The notes: a model not told the origin generated them from the sequence alone. Shown: positions 11,801 to 23,296, counted from the first letter of the stretch. The stretch is 64,000 nucleotides of DNA from Liolophura sinensis (GCF_032854445.1 NC_088301.1:5564044-5628043), one strand, 5' to 3'. Translations and numbers: made by a program.

Positions 11801-14800
11801 AAATCCTGTTTTAAAATAACGATATGAACACTATATTCATGTCTTCCCGTTTTCTCATATTTTTACATATTATGCTTTCTTACCATGACTTATGGAGTTT
11901 GTGTCCTCCTCTGTTCTCATTGTACCGTCTCCGGTGTTCACACCAGAACGGCCGATGTTGGCAGAAGCCAATCGTCCTACGAGAGTCTGGAAAATCTTGT
12001 CCAATTGATTGTCCAGATTTATCAAACTCTGAGGTCCCTAGGAGGGACAAACAATTACACGTACATGTAAATTGTCGTGATTTGAATGCTTGCATGAGAT
12101 ACACATTTTTTATGTTTATGTTATGACAAGAGGCCGTGAAAAAACAAATCTCTATGTGATATTCGTACTTTTAATATACTGTTGATTATTGCATCAAACG
12201 CCTTCACTGTAAGTGTTTAATTCTTAAAATGAGTATAAAATTTAATTCTCTTGTAACTAAATATGCATAGAATGTTCAGAATATGTTACACTCTGTTTTG
12301 TAATTGTGTCTTGTTCGTCTCTCCCAAGGGCCTAAGGTCTGTATATTTATGGTCATGAATTCTATGGCCACGCTGGACAGGTAAAATTGTGCAATTAAAG
12401 CGTACATGGGACACATATTTTCAAATATTATTAAAAATTGATGCAATAGAGTCCATTTCTTTTAGCCCTCGGCCTATATATAGCTGTTTGTAAAATCAGC
12501 CATGCTCGCTACTTAAGTGGATTTTAGTCAGTAACACGTTGCAACCTAAGCTGTACACATGGATGTTGGAAATTGATATTCTTGCACAGAAAATGAAGCT
12601 AGAATACTTTTTACTAATTCATGACATTAACTTGATAAGCTAGATTTTGAGAGCAAGAACGCATTGTCGCGATCGGGTGACGTCATAATTATTAAAAATT
12701 CAGTGACATGTTGGATAATGGAAGGAATTGAATATGTGTTGACAAAGGGCGACACTAGTTACTTAAAGAGATATGGAATTTCATCTAAACCCTGTATCTA
12801 ACACTGGCATATTTGACATTGTTTGCACGTTTTAGTATAATTTGACCTTTATAAATGCATTTTATTTCAGCTGTTGTAGTATATGATCTCACAGGAGTAT
12901 GGTATTAGAGTTGAATGTTAAAAAATTGAAAAATAGAGTTCCTGGTGTTGAAACCAGACTCCAGGGAGTTGCAACATTATGAAATAAAAATTGTATTTTA
13001 ATGCATTTTATTTGCAATAGTTTAGACGAACACCATATCAATTTGTAGAGATTTGTGGTGTTAGGTGTCACCAACGAGAGGCAGTTTTGGAAAACGAATA
13101 AGACTGAATGTACAGACCGTTGCGATTGGCTAAAAGAAATAAACTATGGCATGGTTTACGATTTGAATACTGATTTCACTTAATCACCCAGAACATTCCT
13201 TGGGTCTTACCAACATCACCGAAAGCTCTTTGCATGCCTCCTTCCTAATTTCATATTTTTTTTATACTTTCTTAATTCTTTGGTGGTTGGTACCTTCCGC
13301 TAAGAATTATGAGAAGATAAGGCTTCTGAATTGATCTTTTAAGAGTATTTCTTACTTTTGGAAGAAGAATATGGGAATGGAATATGATAGGCTCACTCTT
13401 CACCAGAATTCAGTTAAGCTCTGCTTCACAAATTATGACGTACTGAGTCCCCTCCACCCTCACAAACCCTGCCGTCTGGATCTTCAAATTTTAGAGAGTA
13501 CATATGTGTGCCAGTAAACCCCCAACTCCACAAGAGCTACAGAAAGACCAGAGTGCGGTATGATGAGTGCACATCTTCTTGACAATAGTTTCATGTACTG
13601 CAGACATGTTCAGCACGTGCAGACATATTTGGCACGTGCAGACATATCTATCGCGTATTATTCAGAGGGTAGACATAAATGCATTTTTTTAACATGCTAG
13701 AAACGAAGAGGCAATTTTCACTGATACAAGTCTCGTCTATGATTTGGGATTTATATATACCTAAGTGCTAGTATTTCTCATTTGACCTTCGTGGTTATAT
13801 TTAGATGTCTCCATTTGTGTGGAACAAAATCAATTGAAGGACTGCCGTCAGACGGAAACCAGTACACATCATAATGACAACTGCAATTATCACATAATTC
13901 ACGTTGTTAATACACACGGCCGATGTCAGATATCTTGGCAGGAAGCCAAAGTACTGTTGTTTAGTCATAGTAATTGATATGTTCAATAAATATTATAGGG
14001 ATGGGCGATTAGCTTCGTAATTACTTACTGGAGGCCCTTTCTCTCCCGCGGGTCCGGGCGGCCCATAAGGCCCCTGGATTCCGTCTCGTCCGTCCCGACC
14101 ATCCCGTCCATCCCGACCCGGGAGTCCACAACAATCAGCGGGAGCACCTATAAGCCAAGGTGAAAAACTCGTATGTTGCCCATTTTTGAAATTTTACAAA
14201 TTAACGGCAAAGCTATAAGAAAATCTGAAAACTAATCATACCGTGGCGCTGTGGTGGTCCTTATCCAGTGTAGAGGTTAACAGCAACGTGTTTAGGAATA
14301 AGTGGAGTTGTACATGAGTAACCAGTATTGCCAGACAAGGATTAATGCAAACTGTAGCTTCCTGTATTTAGAGAACATGTCGTGAACAGGTGAATAATTT
14401 GAATGGGCGCATTGTTCAACGGAAACAGAGCTGTTGGACAGCATAAAGAAAACTTTCATGGCGCAATGAAGAGAAACGCTATCCGATCATTTATTCTTGG
14501 CAAATTTAGTGGTTAAGTGTTAAGTTTTATCATCGACATCAGAATGGCAATAGTTCAGAAATATGATAATGTTAAAGTCTCTTGCCTGAAGCTGATCTTT
14601 CCACTCTACTCTCTTCTTGAGTGACATCTTTACTTCTCCCGTCCGCTGATAGACCCTGATATATAAATAGTAGATGAAGTATATTTCTGCCTCCCCGAGT
14701 TTTAATGAACAAGGAAATAAGCCATTCACCCAGATTCCAAGTCACTAATTTGCACCTATTTCAAGTATTTTAGTTCTTATTCGGAAAATCGATTTGAAAA

Positions 14801-14934
14801 CAAACTGTTCGCAGCTGCTGTAGATTATGGTGTAGGCAATTGTAGGTGTCAATCGTCGATCAGTGCATCCATAAATCACTTTCACTCACCTGACCAATCA
14901 GAAAGGTGCACAACAAGAAGACAATGATAATCAT
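8339..14934 (-). CDS. Gene A: secreted short-chain collagen C4-like protein, six-exon model
   Basis: Coding exons in transcript order: 14934-14890, 14655-14586, 14147-14029, 13244-13211 (tentative), 11235-11170, 8832-8339. Together they are 828 nt, in frame, giving 275 residues. Intron phases are 0,1,0,1,1. Layout: signal peptide 1-15, charged linker 16-45, eleven Gly-X-Y triplets about 46-78, short linker 79-90, YTRWGR with a following CP at 94-103, then a Cys-rich C-terminal domain to 275. The TRWGR, SYYKHTG, ANQLCLP, PPYV and CVVCTK motifs are those of the short-chain collagen C4-like proteins of sponges and molluscs. The likely role is a small secreted trimeric matrix or defence protein; this is inferred from the family. 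Intron 2 appears to use a GC donor. A TATA box lies 90 nt upstream of the ATG and an AATAAA about 185 nt past the stop. Family assignment is firm; exon 4 is the weakest piece. Confidence 0.85.
9130..10000. repeat. CATA/TACG tetranucleotide microsatellite
   Basis: Perfect ACAT repeats at about 9296-9452 inside a longer degenerate tract of CATA/CGTA units, resuming at 10263-10370 after a SINE. It lies in intron 5 of gene A. Long reading frames of repeated Tyr-Ile-His-Thr or Met-Tyr-Val-Cys here are artefacts of the repeat. Confidence 0.97.
10002..10262 (-). repeat. Full-length SINE family 1 with target-site duplication
   Basis: A complete 260-bp copy from a poly(A)-like tail (T-rich on this strand) through TGATTGGTGTTTTACGCC to the head CGACTGAGCCACGGAGGCC. 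CATTTATACGT flanks it on both sides (9991-10001 and 10263-10273), marking insertion into the microsatellite. The head has tRNA-type A and B boxes, so it is a Pol III, LINE-mobilised SINE. Confidence 0.93.
10510..10660 (+). repeat. SINE family 2 fragment
   Basis: Body segment of a second SINE (TATAATGTGACTGGC, then GGTGTCTTTGGCGTGATAG), matching 52900-53040. Head and tail are not recognisable. Confidence 0.65.
11170..11235 (-). CDS. Gene A exon 5: TRWGR exon of the C4-like domain
   Basis: The 66-nt exon (phase 1 to 1) has acceptor CCGATTTTCAG and donor GTAAAAAA. It encodes VVYTRWGRNICPDHSQRLYS, the N-terminal signature of the short-chain collagen C4-like domain (Y-x-R-W-G-R, then C-P). The gene B relic has an exon of the same length and phases at 47046-47111. 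Confidence 0.85.
12470..12735 (+). repeat. Dispersed diverged repeat with TGACGTCA core, copy 1
   Basis: Aligns with 16610-16860, sharing a TGTCTGTAAA-like start, TCGCTACT and the GGTGACGTCAT palindrome followed by ATTATT. No coding sense. Confidence 0.55.
13211..13244 (-). CDS. Gene A exon 4 (tentative): short linker exon
   Basis: The phases of exons 3 and 5 demand a small exon starting in phase 0 and ending in phase 1, as in gene C (25 nt). This 34-nt candidate (EGGMQRAFGDV plus one base) has a strong GTAAGAC donor but an A-rich, weak acceptor (GAAATTAG). Its residues do not resemble the gene C exon, so it is chosen mainly on phase and splice sites. Confidence 0.4.
14029..14147 (-). CDS. 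Gene A exon 3: collagen Gly-X-Y rod
   Basis: The 119-nt exon (phase 1 to phase 0) has acceptor GGCTTATAG and donor GTAAGTAA. It encodes ADCC followed by eleven uninterrupted triplets: GLP, four GRD, GIQ, GPY, GPP, GPA, GEK, GPP. The paired cysteines just before the rod could lock a trimer by disulfides, an inference from other short collagens. Gene C has no such cysteine pair. Confidence 0.92.
14586..14655 (-). CDS. Gene A exon 2: charged linker, with GC donor
   Basis: Acceptor TATATATCAG precedes a 70-nt exon (phase 0 to phase 1) encoding GLSADGRSKDVTQEESRVER followed by SAS. The equivalent exon of gene C is 73 nt with the same phases. The donor reads CAG/GCAAGAG, a GC-AG intron rather than GT-AG. 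No alternative with a GT donor and these phases was found in this interval. Confidence 0.65.
14890..14934 (-). CDS. Gene A exon 1: signal peptide
   Basis: Reads MIIIVFLLCTFLIGQ and ends in CAG before a canonical GTGAGTG donor. It is a hydrophobic signal peptide of 15 residues with the intron in phase 0 right after the hydrophobic core, the same arrangement as exon 1 of genes B and C. The ATG is the only one in a suitable position below the TATA box at 15024-15032. Confidence 0.85.
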
Positions 14935-15023
14935 CTTCAACACACTTGTAAAGCTACAGTATATTGGCTGTATCTACAGAACGGTTGCAAGTTTTAGTTT
15001 GGCTAGGTGAAATCAACAGAGTG

Positions 15024-15032
15024 TATTTATAA
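15024..15032 (-). promoter_or_regulatory. TATA box of gene A
   Basis: On the minus strand the sequence reads TTATAAATA, 90 nt upstream of the gene A ATG. Start sites near 14995-15000 would give a 5'UTR of about 60 nt. The surrounding segment (to about 15460) is recognisably repeated upstream of both relic exons. Confidence 0.6.
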
Positions 15033-15654
15033 GGCAGACTGACACCAGATATCTACACAACCAGTCCACATGGACGGTCTGTTTATATATCTTACTTACA
15101 AGTCGAAAGTTGTTTATGTAAACTCATCTCATAATACTGAGCGTTTATATATTTACACTTTTGGTTGTATATGAGAAGAAATACTTTCCTAGTAAATTAA
15201 ACTGTTCTATATGGCACGTGAGACCCTTTCCACATTTACATGTGGCTAGCGTGGGAATGTTCCCCTGATGTTGCTTGGGTTTTCTGTAACTCACTTTAAA
15301 TATACATGTAGTCACACGGTAAACAGAAGGAATTTCATTTCATATCCGTCACTGGATGTTGGCAGCAGAGTGTTTATTCGGGTGGAATTCGTATAAGGGT
15401 TATAGGTTCTGAGGTGACATTTCCTGGAATATTGGACTTTCGAAAACTTAATATGAGGGATTGTAGATAACATTTAAATATTTACATTTAAAAAATTAAA
15501 CAATTTGGCAGCTATACATAAAATATAAAACTGTGGTATTTGTTCTAGACGAAATGATATTTATATGAGAATCTGAAGTTCGAATGTCTATTGAAACGGC
15601 CATTCTAGACTTAATTAACTGGTGGCATTCGTAAATCTGGTGTTCTGAGCGGCT

Positions 15655-15845
15655 AGCCTCTCACCATTGCAAGCTTAATCTAAGTCATCTCCAATTGCAT
15701 AGGTGGGAAGATTTTCCTACAACTTGCGGATTGTCGTGGCTTTTTTCGGGACATAGTCAGTTTTTACTAAGCATACTTTTTGTCCCCGTCATACAAGTGA
15801 AACATCCTCGTTACGGCTTGAAACACCTATCAAATCAATAAATTA
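15655..15845 (+). repeat. Old SINE family 1 copy
   Basis: Heavily mutated but recognisable by the order GTGGGAAG, GCGGATTGTCGTGG, CGTCATACAAGTGAAA and AAACACCTATCAAATCAATA. A reverse-oriented scrap follows at about 15950-16045. Confidence 0.65.
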
Positions 15846-16609
15846 ATCACCAGAATGATGATGGATTAGTATTGATTATCCAGCAGTGCTCGCCATTAGC
15901 GACAGAATTTATAATCAGTATTTACTTTAACAGTTTAATGGCGCGTTAATTGTTTTATTTGATTAATTTTTGGATGTTTGACTGATTGGTGTTTACCCCG
16001 AGAACTTTTAACTTATATGACAGCGGTGATGTTTATGGATAGAGGCTTTCTATACTCTACGAGAGTTCGTCTGACAGCTATAGTGTGTAGATAAACGAGA
16101 TCGATCCTGTATCCTCCTTGATATAAATTTTATCTGATCATCACTGAATGAGAATCTTCCAGGTTGTAGAACAACTTTTCCTCAAATATAACCTACAGGA
16201 CTAGTCTTACGACATTTATATTATACAGATCCGAATTTTGACTGAAAATCAGGTCATGTCAAAATACTCTAACATGATAGGTGTGCTCTACATGGGCTTA
16301 CACCTGGATGTGAGTATAGGGCTTACCGAGAGTTAAGGAAGAGTGGAGGAGAACGATTGTGTCAGTGTAACATGACTTAGTAAGGTAACGCGTTCTGTTT
16401 GTCTTATTAGTGCAACTTCGCGTAAACAAAACGCAAAGTGCATCCTGGTAATCATTACATGTATACATATAGTTTAAAGTTACATCTCGGGGGTGAGTGA
16501 AGCGGATATGTTAATGGTTACCATTTTTACACCTGGTTTTGGTAGGATTATAAAAAACAATGAGTAAGCGTTTTGCAGAGATACACTGTTATGGTCTTTT
16601 TCTTATAGT

Positions 16610-16860
16610 GAGTCGCCTATATTCAGTTGTCTGTAAACTCAGTCATACTCGCTACTAAAATTGCCTTTATTGAGCGACATATAACAATACAAGCTCTACA
16701 CACTGAAAATGTTGAACATCCATACTATTGCAAAAAATTACAGTTAGAATAATTTTTCTCATTTATAATGTTAAACTCCACAGGCTTAGTTTATACACCA
16801 AGAACTTGTTACCTCAGGTGACGTCATCATTATTCAAAAGTATGTTACATATATGCCTGG
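16610..16860 (+). repeat. Dispersed diverged repeat with TGACGTCA core, copy 2
   Basis: Counterpart of 12470-12735, lying just left of block R copy 2. Confidence 0.55.
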
Positions 16861-16887
16861 AGATTGTTTTACAATTGCTGCACCACC

Positions 16888-17262
16888 AATCGTTTTGAAC
16901 AAACTAGTGTCTCTGCAAATTGACTACATCGCTTTAATTTCCTAACATCCACCACTAAATCTATACTGCCGTGAGATCATATACTACAAGAGATATAATA
17001 AAATTGATTTAGTGAGTTATATTATACTAAGTTGGTTAGCGCGCTAACGCAGCGTAATGACCCAGTCTCTTACCAATGCGGTCGCTGGGAGTTCAAGTCC
17101 AGCTCATGCTGGCTTCCTCTCCGGCCGTACGTGGGAAGGTTTGCGGTTGGTCGTGGGTTTCCCCCGGGCTGTGCCCGGTTTCCACCCACCATAATGCTGG
17201 CCGCCGTCGTATAAGTGAAATATTCTTGAGTACGGCGTAAAACACCAATCAAATAAAAAAAA
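16888..17262 (+). repeat. Duplicated block R, copy 2, including a SINE
   Basis: Counterpart of 6808-7200. It starts at TTTGAACAAACT, exactly where the 7 kb block homology ends in copy 1, so the two junctions describe one rearrangement. A diverged inverted match to the unique part is seen at about 12840-12950. Confidence 0.85.
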
Positions 17263-17270
17263 TAAATAAA
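17031..17270 (+). repeat. SINE family 1, near full length (block R copy 2)
   Basis: Same insertion as 6967-7200, with head GTTGGTTAGCGCGCTAACGC and tail ACACCAATCAAATAAA. Confidence 0.9.
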
Positions 17271-17628
17271 TACACTCTTCAAAAAAAGAAACGCAAAATG
17301 AAATACAAAAATGACACTTACAATTTTGTACACAGATGTTAACTCAAACAGTTTTGTAGGGCTGCACATTGTTACGGGAATGTTTCAGAAGATCATCCTT
17401 GACCAAACGCAACCAAAATGATTTTGAACGGTTTTATCAATTAGGATTGTTAGGATGTGCGTTGATGTCGTATCGTGAAATGAACTTGGTAACCCCGGTT
17501 TTAAATGTACCGGTATTCATTTAAATGAGTGTTCATTTGCAGACGTGCCATTTCAAGTCTGCAAACTCGTTCACCGTGAAAGTAAAGGTTAAGGTCAGGA
17601 ACAATTCATTGTGATATTCTCAAGGGTT

Positions 17629-18285
17629 CATGTAGATGCAGGTGTGACATAAACTCGGCACACATTTATCATAAAATAAACCAAATGACCATTAAAAAGG
17701 TAAAGATCACTAACAATGAATCCGTGTAGATGCAGGTTTGACATAAACTCGGAACACATTTATCATAAAATAAACCAAATGACCATTAAAAAGGTAAAGA
17801 TCACTAACAATGAATCCGTGTAGATGCAGGTGTGACATAAACTCGGCACACATTTATCATAAAATAAACCAAATGACCATTAAAAAGGTAAAGACCACTA
17901 ACAATGAATCCGTGTAGATGCAGGTGTGACATAAACTCGGCACACATTTATCATAAAATAAACCAAATGACCATTAAAAAGGTAAAGATCACTAACAATG
18001 AATCCGTGTAGATGTAGGTGTGACATAAACTCGGCACACATTTATCATAAAATAAACCAAATGACCATTAAAAAGGTAAAGATCACTAACAATGAATCCG
18101 TGTAGATGCAGGTGTGACATAAACTCGGCACACATTTATCATAAAATAAACCAAATGACCATTAAAAAGGTAAAGATCACTAACAATGAATCCGTGTAGA
18201 TGCAGGTGTGACATAAACTCGGCACACATTTATCATAAAATAAACCAAATGACCATTAAAAAGGTAAAGATCACTAACAATGAAT
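17629..18285 (+). repeat. 94-bp satellite-like array, 7 units
   Basis: Exact 94-nt spacing of GGTGTGACATAAACTCGG at 17641, 17735 (one change), 17829, 17923, 18017, 18111 and 18205. Units are almost identical, so the array is young or homogenised. It ends at AATGAATAGGGTACT. Confidence 0.97.
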
Positions 18286-18980
18286 AGGGTACTCTCAAAT
18301 AAGATATACATAGATAACATAAATTTCGTTATTTTTCATTATTTTTGATCTATGCCTTCAGAGATATACAAGCGCTAACTCCTATTCTTCTTTAGCGGCT
18401 GTGTACATGCCTTTTAACTTTAACAATCTTGTCGTCATGAACAAATAATTCAAGGTCAAAAATAACCAACAGGGTTCTTTTCCAACGTTAGATGCATCCG
18501 TGACACTATTATAACAACCATGGCTTCAACTGTTGAAGACATAACATGGTTACCCCAATATAACATAAAAACACTGACGACCTTAAAAGCACTGGCCAAG
18601 GTGGCCAAGATGGAGTTTTCTCCCGTGTATGAGGAGTATGTGGAATACGATATATTGACTTTGCCTCATGCCTTCAAAAGATATCATGTTTTCATGCGCA
18701 ACATATAATTTAACTTTAGCGGACCTCTTCGCAATAAAAAACATGTCAAGGTCATATTTTCCATATATTTGTACATCTATGACACAAGAATGGTAAACCT
18801 GACTTCAAGCTTTGCAGGGAGAGAGCGTTTACAGGAAAGTGGAGAGACGGACGGACAGATGGACGCAGGATGCAACAGCAATACTTCAAGGCCAACTCTG
18901 GGCTGAGGAATTATTAAAACATATCGTTACTTCTCACAGCTTTGAGATCTATAAAATATTTCCAACAGATATACATTTAT
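18286..18980. other. No supported gene; repeat-like flank
   Basis: Follows the 94-bp array. Phrases such as GACGGACGGACAGATGGACG suggest an old mobile-element remnant. A 62-codon frame at 18520-18708 has no recognisable motif. Confidence 0.4.
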
Positions 18981-19159
18981 AAACCCATGTAAACAAGAAT
19001 ATCCAGCCGTGTCAAAGCCGATTTGGTGGTAGGATGTGTGCACTGCCAGGGGCGCGTGACATGTCAGCACTGATTGTGTAGGCTACTACATGCACTTTGT
19101 GATTAATACTGGCTTAGTTCACGAGACAGCGGGTAATGTGTACAGCCAGCTTTCTGTTA

Positions 19160-19895
19160 CATTTGAACAATTTATATACACCCACATTGGTCTATTGCAG
19201 TACGATCGTGCATGTGCACTACCAACAGTTTGTTACACCTCAGTTTATGTGTACAGCCGTTGGTGTTTTACAACTCGGCAGTTTATGTGTACAACCGTTG
19301 GTGTATTACAATTCAGCAGTTTATGTGTAATATCATTGATCTATTACATCCGAGCAGTTAAAGTGTGCTACATGCATTTTTGATCTTTCATATCTCATCA
19401 GTTTATGGATACTACCATTGATTCATTCCATCTCCGGCCGTATGTGGGAAGGTGTGTCAGCAAACTGCGGATGGTCGTGGGTTTCCCCCGGGCTCTGCCC
19501 GGTTTCCTCTCACCATAATGCTGGCCGCCGTCGTATAAGTGAAATATTCTTGAGTACGGCGTAAATAAATAAATATGCCGAGATGGAATACACAATACTA
19601 GTATCCATAAACTGATGAGATCTAACGGACCATTGGTTTTACACATAATCTGTTGAGATAGAGTGAAGCAATGGTAGCATCCAAAAACTGAATTTAATAA
19701 TAGACTATTGGTCTAACAGATAACTTGTTGAGATCTCTATCTCAGCAAGTTATGTGTAAGACCAATGGTCTACTACAACTCATCAGTATATAGAATCTAC
19801 CATTGTTTCTTTCCATCTCAACAAGTTATCTGTTAGACCAATAGTCTATTATTTAATTCAGTTTTTGGATGCTACCATTGCTTCACTTCACTCAC
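19160..19895. repeat. Array of ~38/78-bp units turning head-to-head around a SINE
   Basis: Units built on CAGTTTATGTGTACAACCG run rightward from 19190. After a truncated SINE (19432-19576) the same units appear inverted (19580-19735), then flip again at about 19737. The sequences on the two sides of the SINE (about 19390-19431 and 19580-19620) are reverse complements. Confidence 0.8.
19432..19576 (+). repeat. SINE family 1, 5'-truncated
   Basis: Starts inside the body at CGGCCGTATGTGGGAAGG and ends in TACGGCGTAAATAAATAAA. It sits at the centre of an inverted repeat. Confidence 0.9.
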
Positions 19896-19926
19896 TGGAA
19901 CACGAAAACAAGACAACGATAATCAT
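19889..19926 (-). pseudogene. Relic signal-peptide exon of a gene A paralogue (copy 2)
   Basis: Same relic as in copy 1. To its left, 18980-19140 aligns with the gene A intron next to exon 6 (about 8890-9040), but all exons in between are gone. This marks a collapsed third gene of the family. Confidence 0.65.
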
Positions 19927-21580
19927 CTTGAACACTGCAGTAAAACAGCAGCATCTGAGCTATGACTGTATAAGCGTAATGAGTGTTAGTCCTGCAAGAA
20001 TGATTGACGCTAAAGCTGTTACGCTGCTAGTCCACATACTAGTGAATTATACTATCTCATATGATACGTGATACCTTTTAACATCTACTTGTGGATAGCT
20101 TGGGAATGTTCTTGGTGGTGCTGGCACGTATTTCCTGTAACTGACTGTACTGTCACACATTCATCACAATAGAAATTTCACTTTATGCGGGACTAGATAT
20201 TTGAGTGTATATTTGGGTATAAATCATACAGATGCCTCTGGTTAAGAGGTGACATTTGCTGTATTAACAGACTTTCTTACAGAAAATGGAATGCGAAAGA
20301 TTACGGAGAAATGTAAGTATGATGGCAGTAAAATGAATATCAAATTGCATTCATGTTAAAGCCTCTCCTTTCAATGCTAGCGACCTAATACTGGCGTGGA
20401 ATCGCAATGTTACTGTACTTTTTAGGTCTATGGACAGTAAACTTCCACGTTAACGTTGGGTTTGTTCGGTGCTTTATCGGCATTATTTCTTCTATGTTAG
20501 CCAAATTGTTACCAGACCTTTTACATTTTAAAACAGTAGAGTGAATTTTGGTTTGTTTAGGGGTTTGTTTAGACATCAGATCTTTTAAGGGATAATACAT
20601 GGTATAAAACATCAAGGACATTGGCTCTGATTAATAATAATTACAACATAGTGCATAGCAGCTTTTCTGTTACGTGAGGTGGACATTTTGGAAGTCCTTA
20701 GATGTTAAAGGACCTGGTGTGGTAAGGCGGGGAATCGGCCCCAGTGCAAGAAACTGTGCACCACTAGAAGCGAAACTGACTATAGCTGCGTCAGCTGTTG
20801 AAACACTCGTAAGACTACTTCTTTTTTCATGTATGTTTTACTTCTCTTTTCCTGTTAGCATGCGACTATCAAAACTCCAGACATGCACCGACGCAATGTA
20901 TAGGTCATAAGGTCGAAAAATGGTGGCCTGCTCCAATCACACTGAAATATCTTTTTTTATGTATTAGACACAGTAGAGTGGGGTGAATCACTGCACCAGA
21001 AATGTAACTTTCTGAAAAATTCTTGAGGAGGCAGTTATGCACCAATCAGTTAAATACATATAGAACATATGTTCAGCCTTATACTTCCGCCAAGCATAAC
21101 ATGTTAATGTTAATAACAGCTAGAGGGCCACGTCTGATCTCAAACAGGATTCAAGTATGAATTTGTTATAGTTGCCACACGTTACGTAATAAAATAGCTT
21201 AACAATTATCCATTCTAATTCAAAGATAACATTTATTTAATGTAAGGCAGCCTTTATCTCTCTTTCTCGCAAAAAGATTGTTGCCAAAGACAAAAAATCC
21301 TACAAAGATTCGAACTCTGTGAGCTGTTCTCCAGTTCACTGTACTATGAAGTATGCCTGATAGACAATAGCAGAAATATGGATTTTAAGCTGGCCAAAAT
21401 ATGACAAAGCTAAACATTTTATAAAGTTTATTGTTTTTTTACATAAGGAGATTAACGTTAACCAAAACGAAACTTTGACAGTGAAATACACTCATGAAAG
21501 TTTCAGTAAAGATATTTTTCTGGCTGATCTTCATACTGAAAATTTCATGCAAGGTATTGACTTGTTCAGAGGGCTAGGGA

Positions 21581-21905
21581 TGGCTAGTAACAGAAACACC
21601 ACAAAATGGGGAGAGGCCTACGGGTGTCTAGTAACAGATACACCACAAAATGGGCAGAGGCCTACGGGTGGCTAGTAACAGATACACCACAAAATGGGGA
21701 GAGGCCTACGGGTGGCTAGTAACAAATACACCACAAAATGGGCAGAGGCCTACGGGTGGCTAGTAACAGATACACCACAAAATGGACAGAGGGCTACGGG
21801 TGGCTAGTAACAGATACACCACAAAATGGGCAGAGGCCTACGGGTGGCTAGTAACAGATACACCACAAATGGTCAGAGGTCTACGGGTGGCTAGTAACAG
21901 ACAGA
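21581..21905 (+). repeat. 44-bp minisatellite, about 8 units
   Basis: Same unit as at 1851-2135 with one extra copy. The order of variant units differs between the arrays, showing turnover after the duplication. Confidence 0.95.
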
Positions 21906-23296
21906 CCAGGAAATGGACAGATCTGCATTTTAAGGTCATTTAAAAAAAATGACAAATTTATTAAGAGTAAGACATTAAACCTAAATAAAAGTCTCTTATG
22001 AATTCATTATTTGAAATGAATACATATAAAAACAATTATAAACCGCAAGGGTGAGGGCGAGAAAAAGACAACATGGGACACAAGAAACATAACTGAGTAC
22101 GTAAAACCCCAAAAAGGAGAGTAGGGTGGGATTTCGGAAATTAGCCATATCATGCAGCATGCACATACGTCCATCTCGGTTTTTGTCTAAGCAGAAAAGG
22201 ACCCAAGGCCTATAGCACCGCCAAGAGGCCACTGTATGTGTAAATATTGCCATGGCAGCATGAGCTAACCTGTGACGAGCGCGCACTTTAGCAAATTCAT
22301 GGGTAATCTCTTATTCATATTATATTGACTGATGTTACCTGAAAGTAATTTGATTGTCTGATGTTACACTGAAAGTGTAATTGTGATTACTTGACTGTAC
22401 TGCGAATTTCACATGAAATACATGACCTGTATAAAAACAACAACGACAACACCAATATGGCGCAAAATATTAATAAATAACTGTCATCTTTGGTTTACCC
22501 GCACCTCTGCTGTTAATTTCTTATACAATGGCACATTACTGTGTGAGTATTCAAAGGAACTCTCGTATCGGCTTATCGAGTTGAGGCAAGCAATCACCAC
22601 TATTGAACATTTGACCTAGAGATTTATTTTTCCTGACTTTGATTTCTCAGTCGTCCTACATGTCTTATGCATATCTAACATTTTATTGTTAACGAAAATG
22701 AAATATTCATGGGGTTATTTTTAATAAAGGTATGTGTTGTTGACGGTTGATTACAACAACAACAACAGTCAAATTTCAGTGATTGATTGTCAGAAAATTT
22801 TGGTGTAAAATGTACTCAATGTAGGCTTAGAACAAATAGTTCATGGAACAGGTGTATATTGCTGGAGTTTCTATGATCTTGCCTCAGTTAGAAACTATTT
22901 AGATATTTATTTCCGATCGAAATAATTCACGTCACTTCGTCGTGGTTTGTAAAGTCTGCCATGATGTTCTGCATTTCGGATTGGAGGCTTTGGAATCTAG
23001 GATTTTGATAATTACGAAAACGGCTCATGTGTTATATTGGTATAGTTAGAAAAAGCAGATTTTATAGTATCTGTGTTCTTCAAACTAAAATTTAAGATAG
23101 CATCATTTGATAGAAATTACAGGACTTTTATTTTTGTTGACATAGGGAAATGACCTTATTGTAGCCATGTTTGCTTCGCGATCATAGTTAATTATAGGCG
23201 GGACGCAGTAAGAGGCAAACTCTGTTCAATGCACGTCAGCCAGTCAAAATGTAGGATTTTTGGTGATTAGCATCGCCTACTCTGTCTACACGCTGT

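Noticed and set aside
11824-12126. 100-codon plus-strand frame in gene A intron 4
   Set aside because: No signal or domain survives scrutiny. It overlaps frames on the other strand and has no splice or promoter support.
14160-14340. Alternative gene A exon 2 ending at GCGCCACG/GTATGA
   Set aside because: It has a GT donor, but the phases do not fit exon 3 or the frame meets a stop; the 14586-14655 exon fits on both counts.
17270-17400. CACTCTTCAAAAAAAGAAACGC-like motif as a transposon end
   Set aside because: The motif is reminiscent of DNA-element ends in invertebrates, but no matching second end or target duplication was found.
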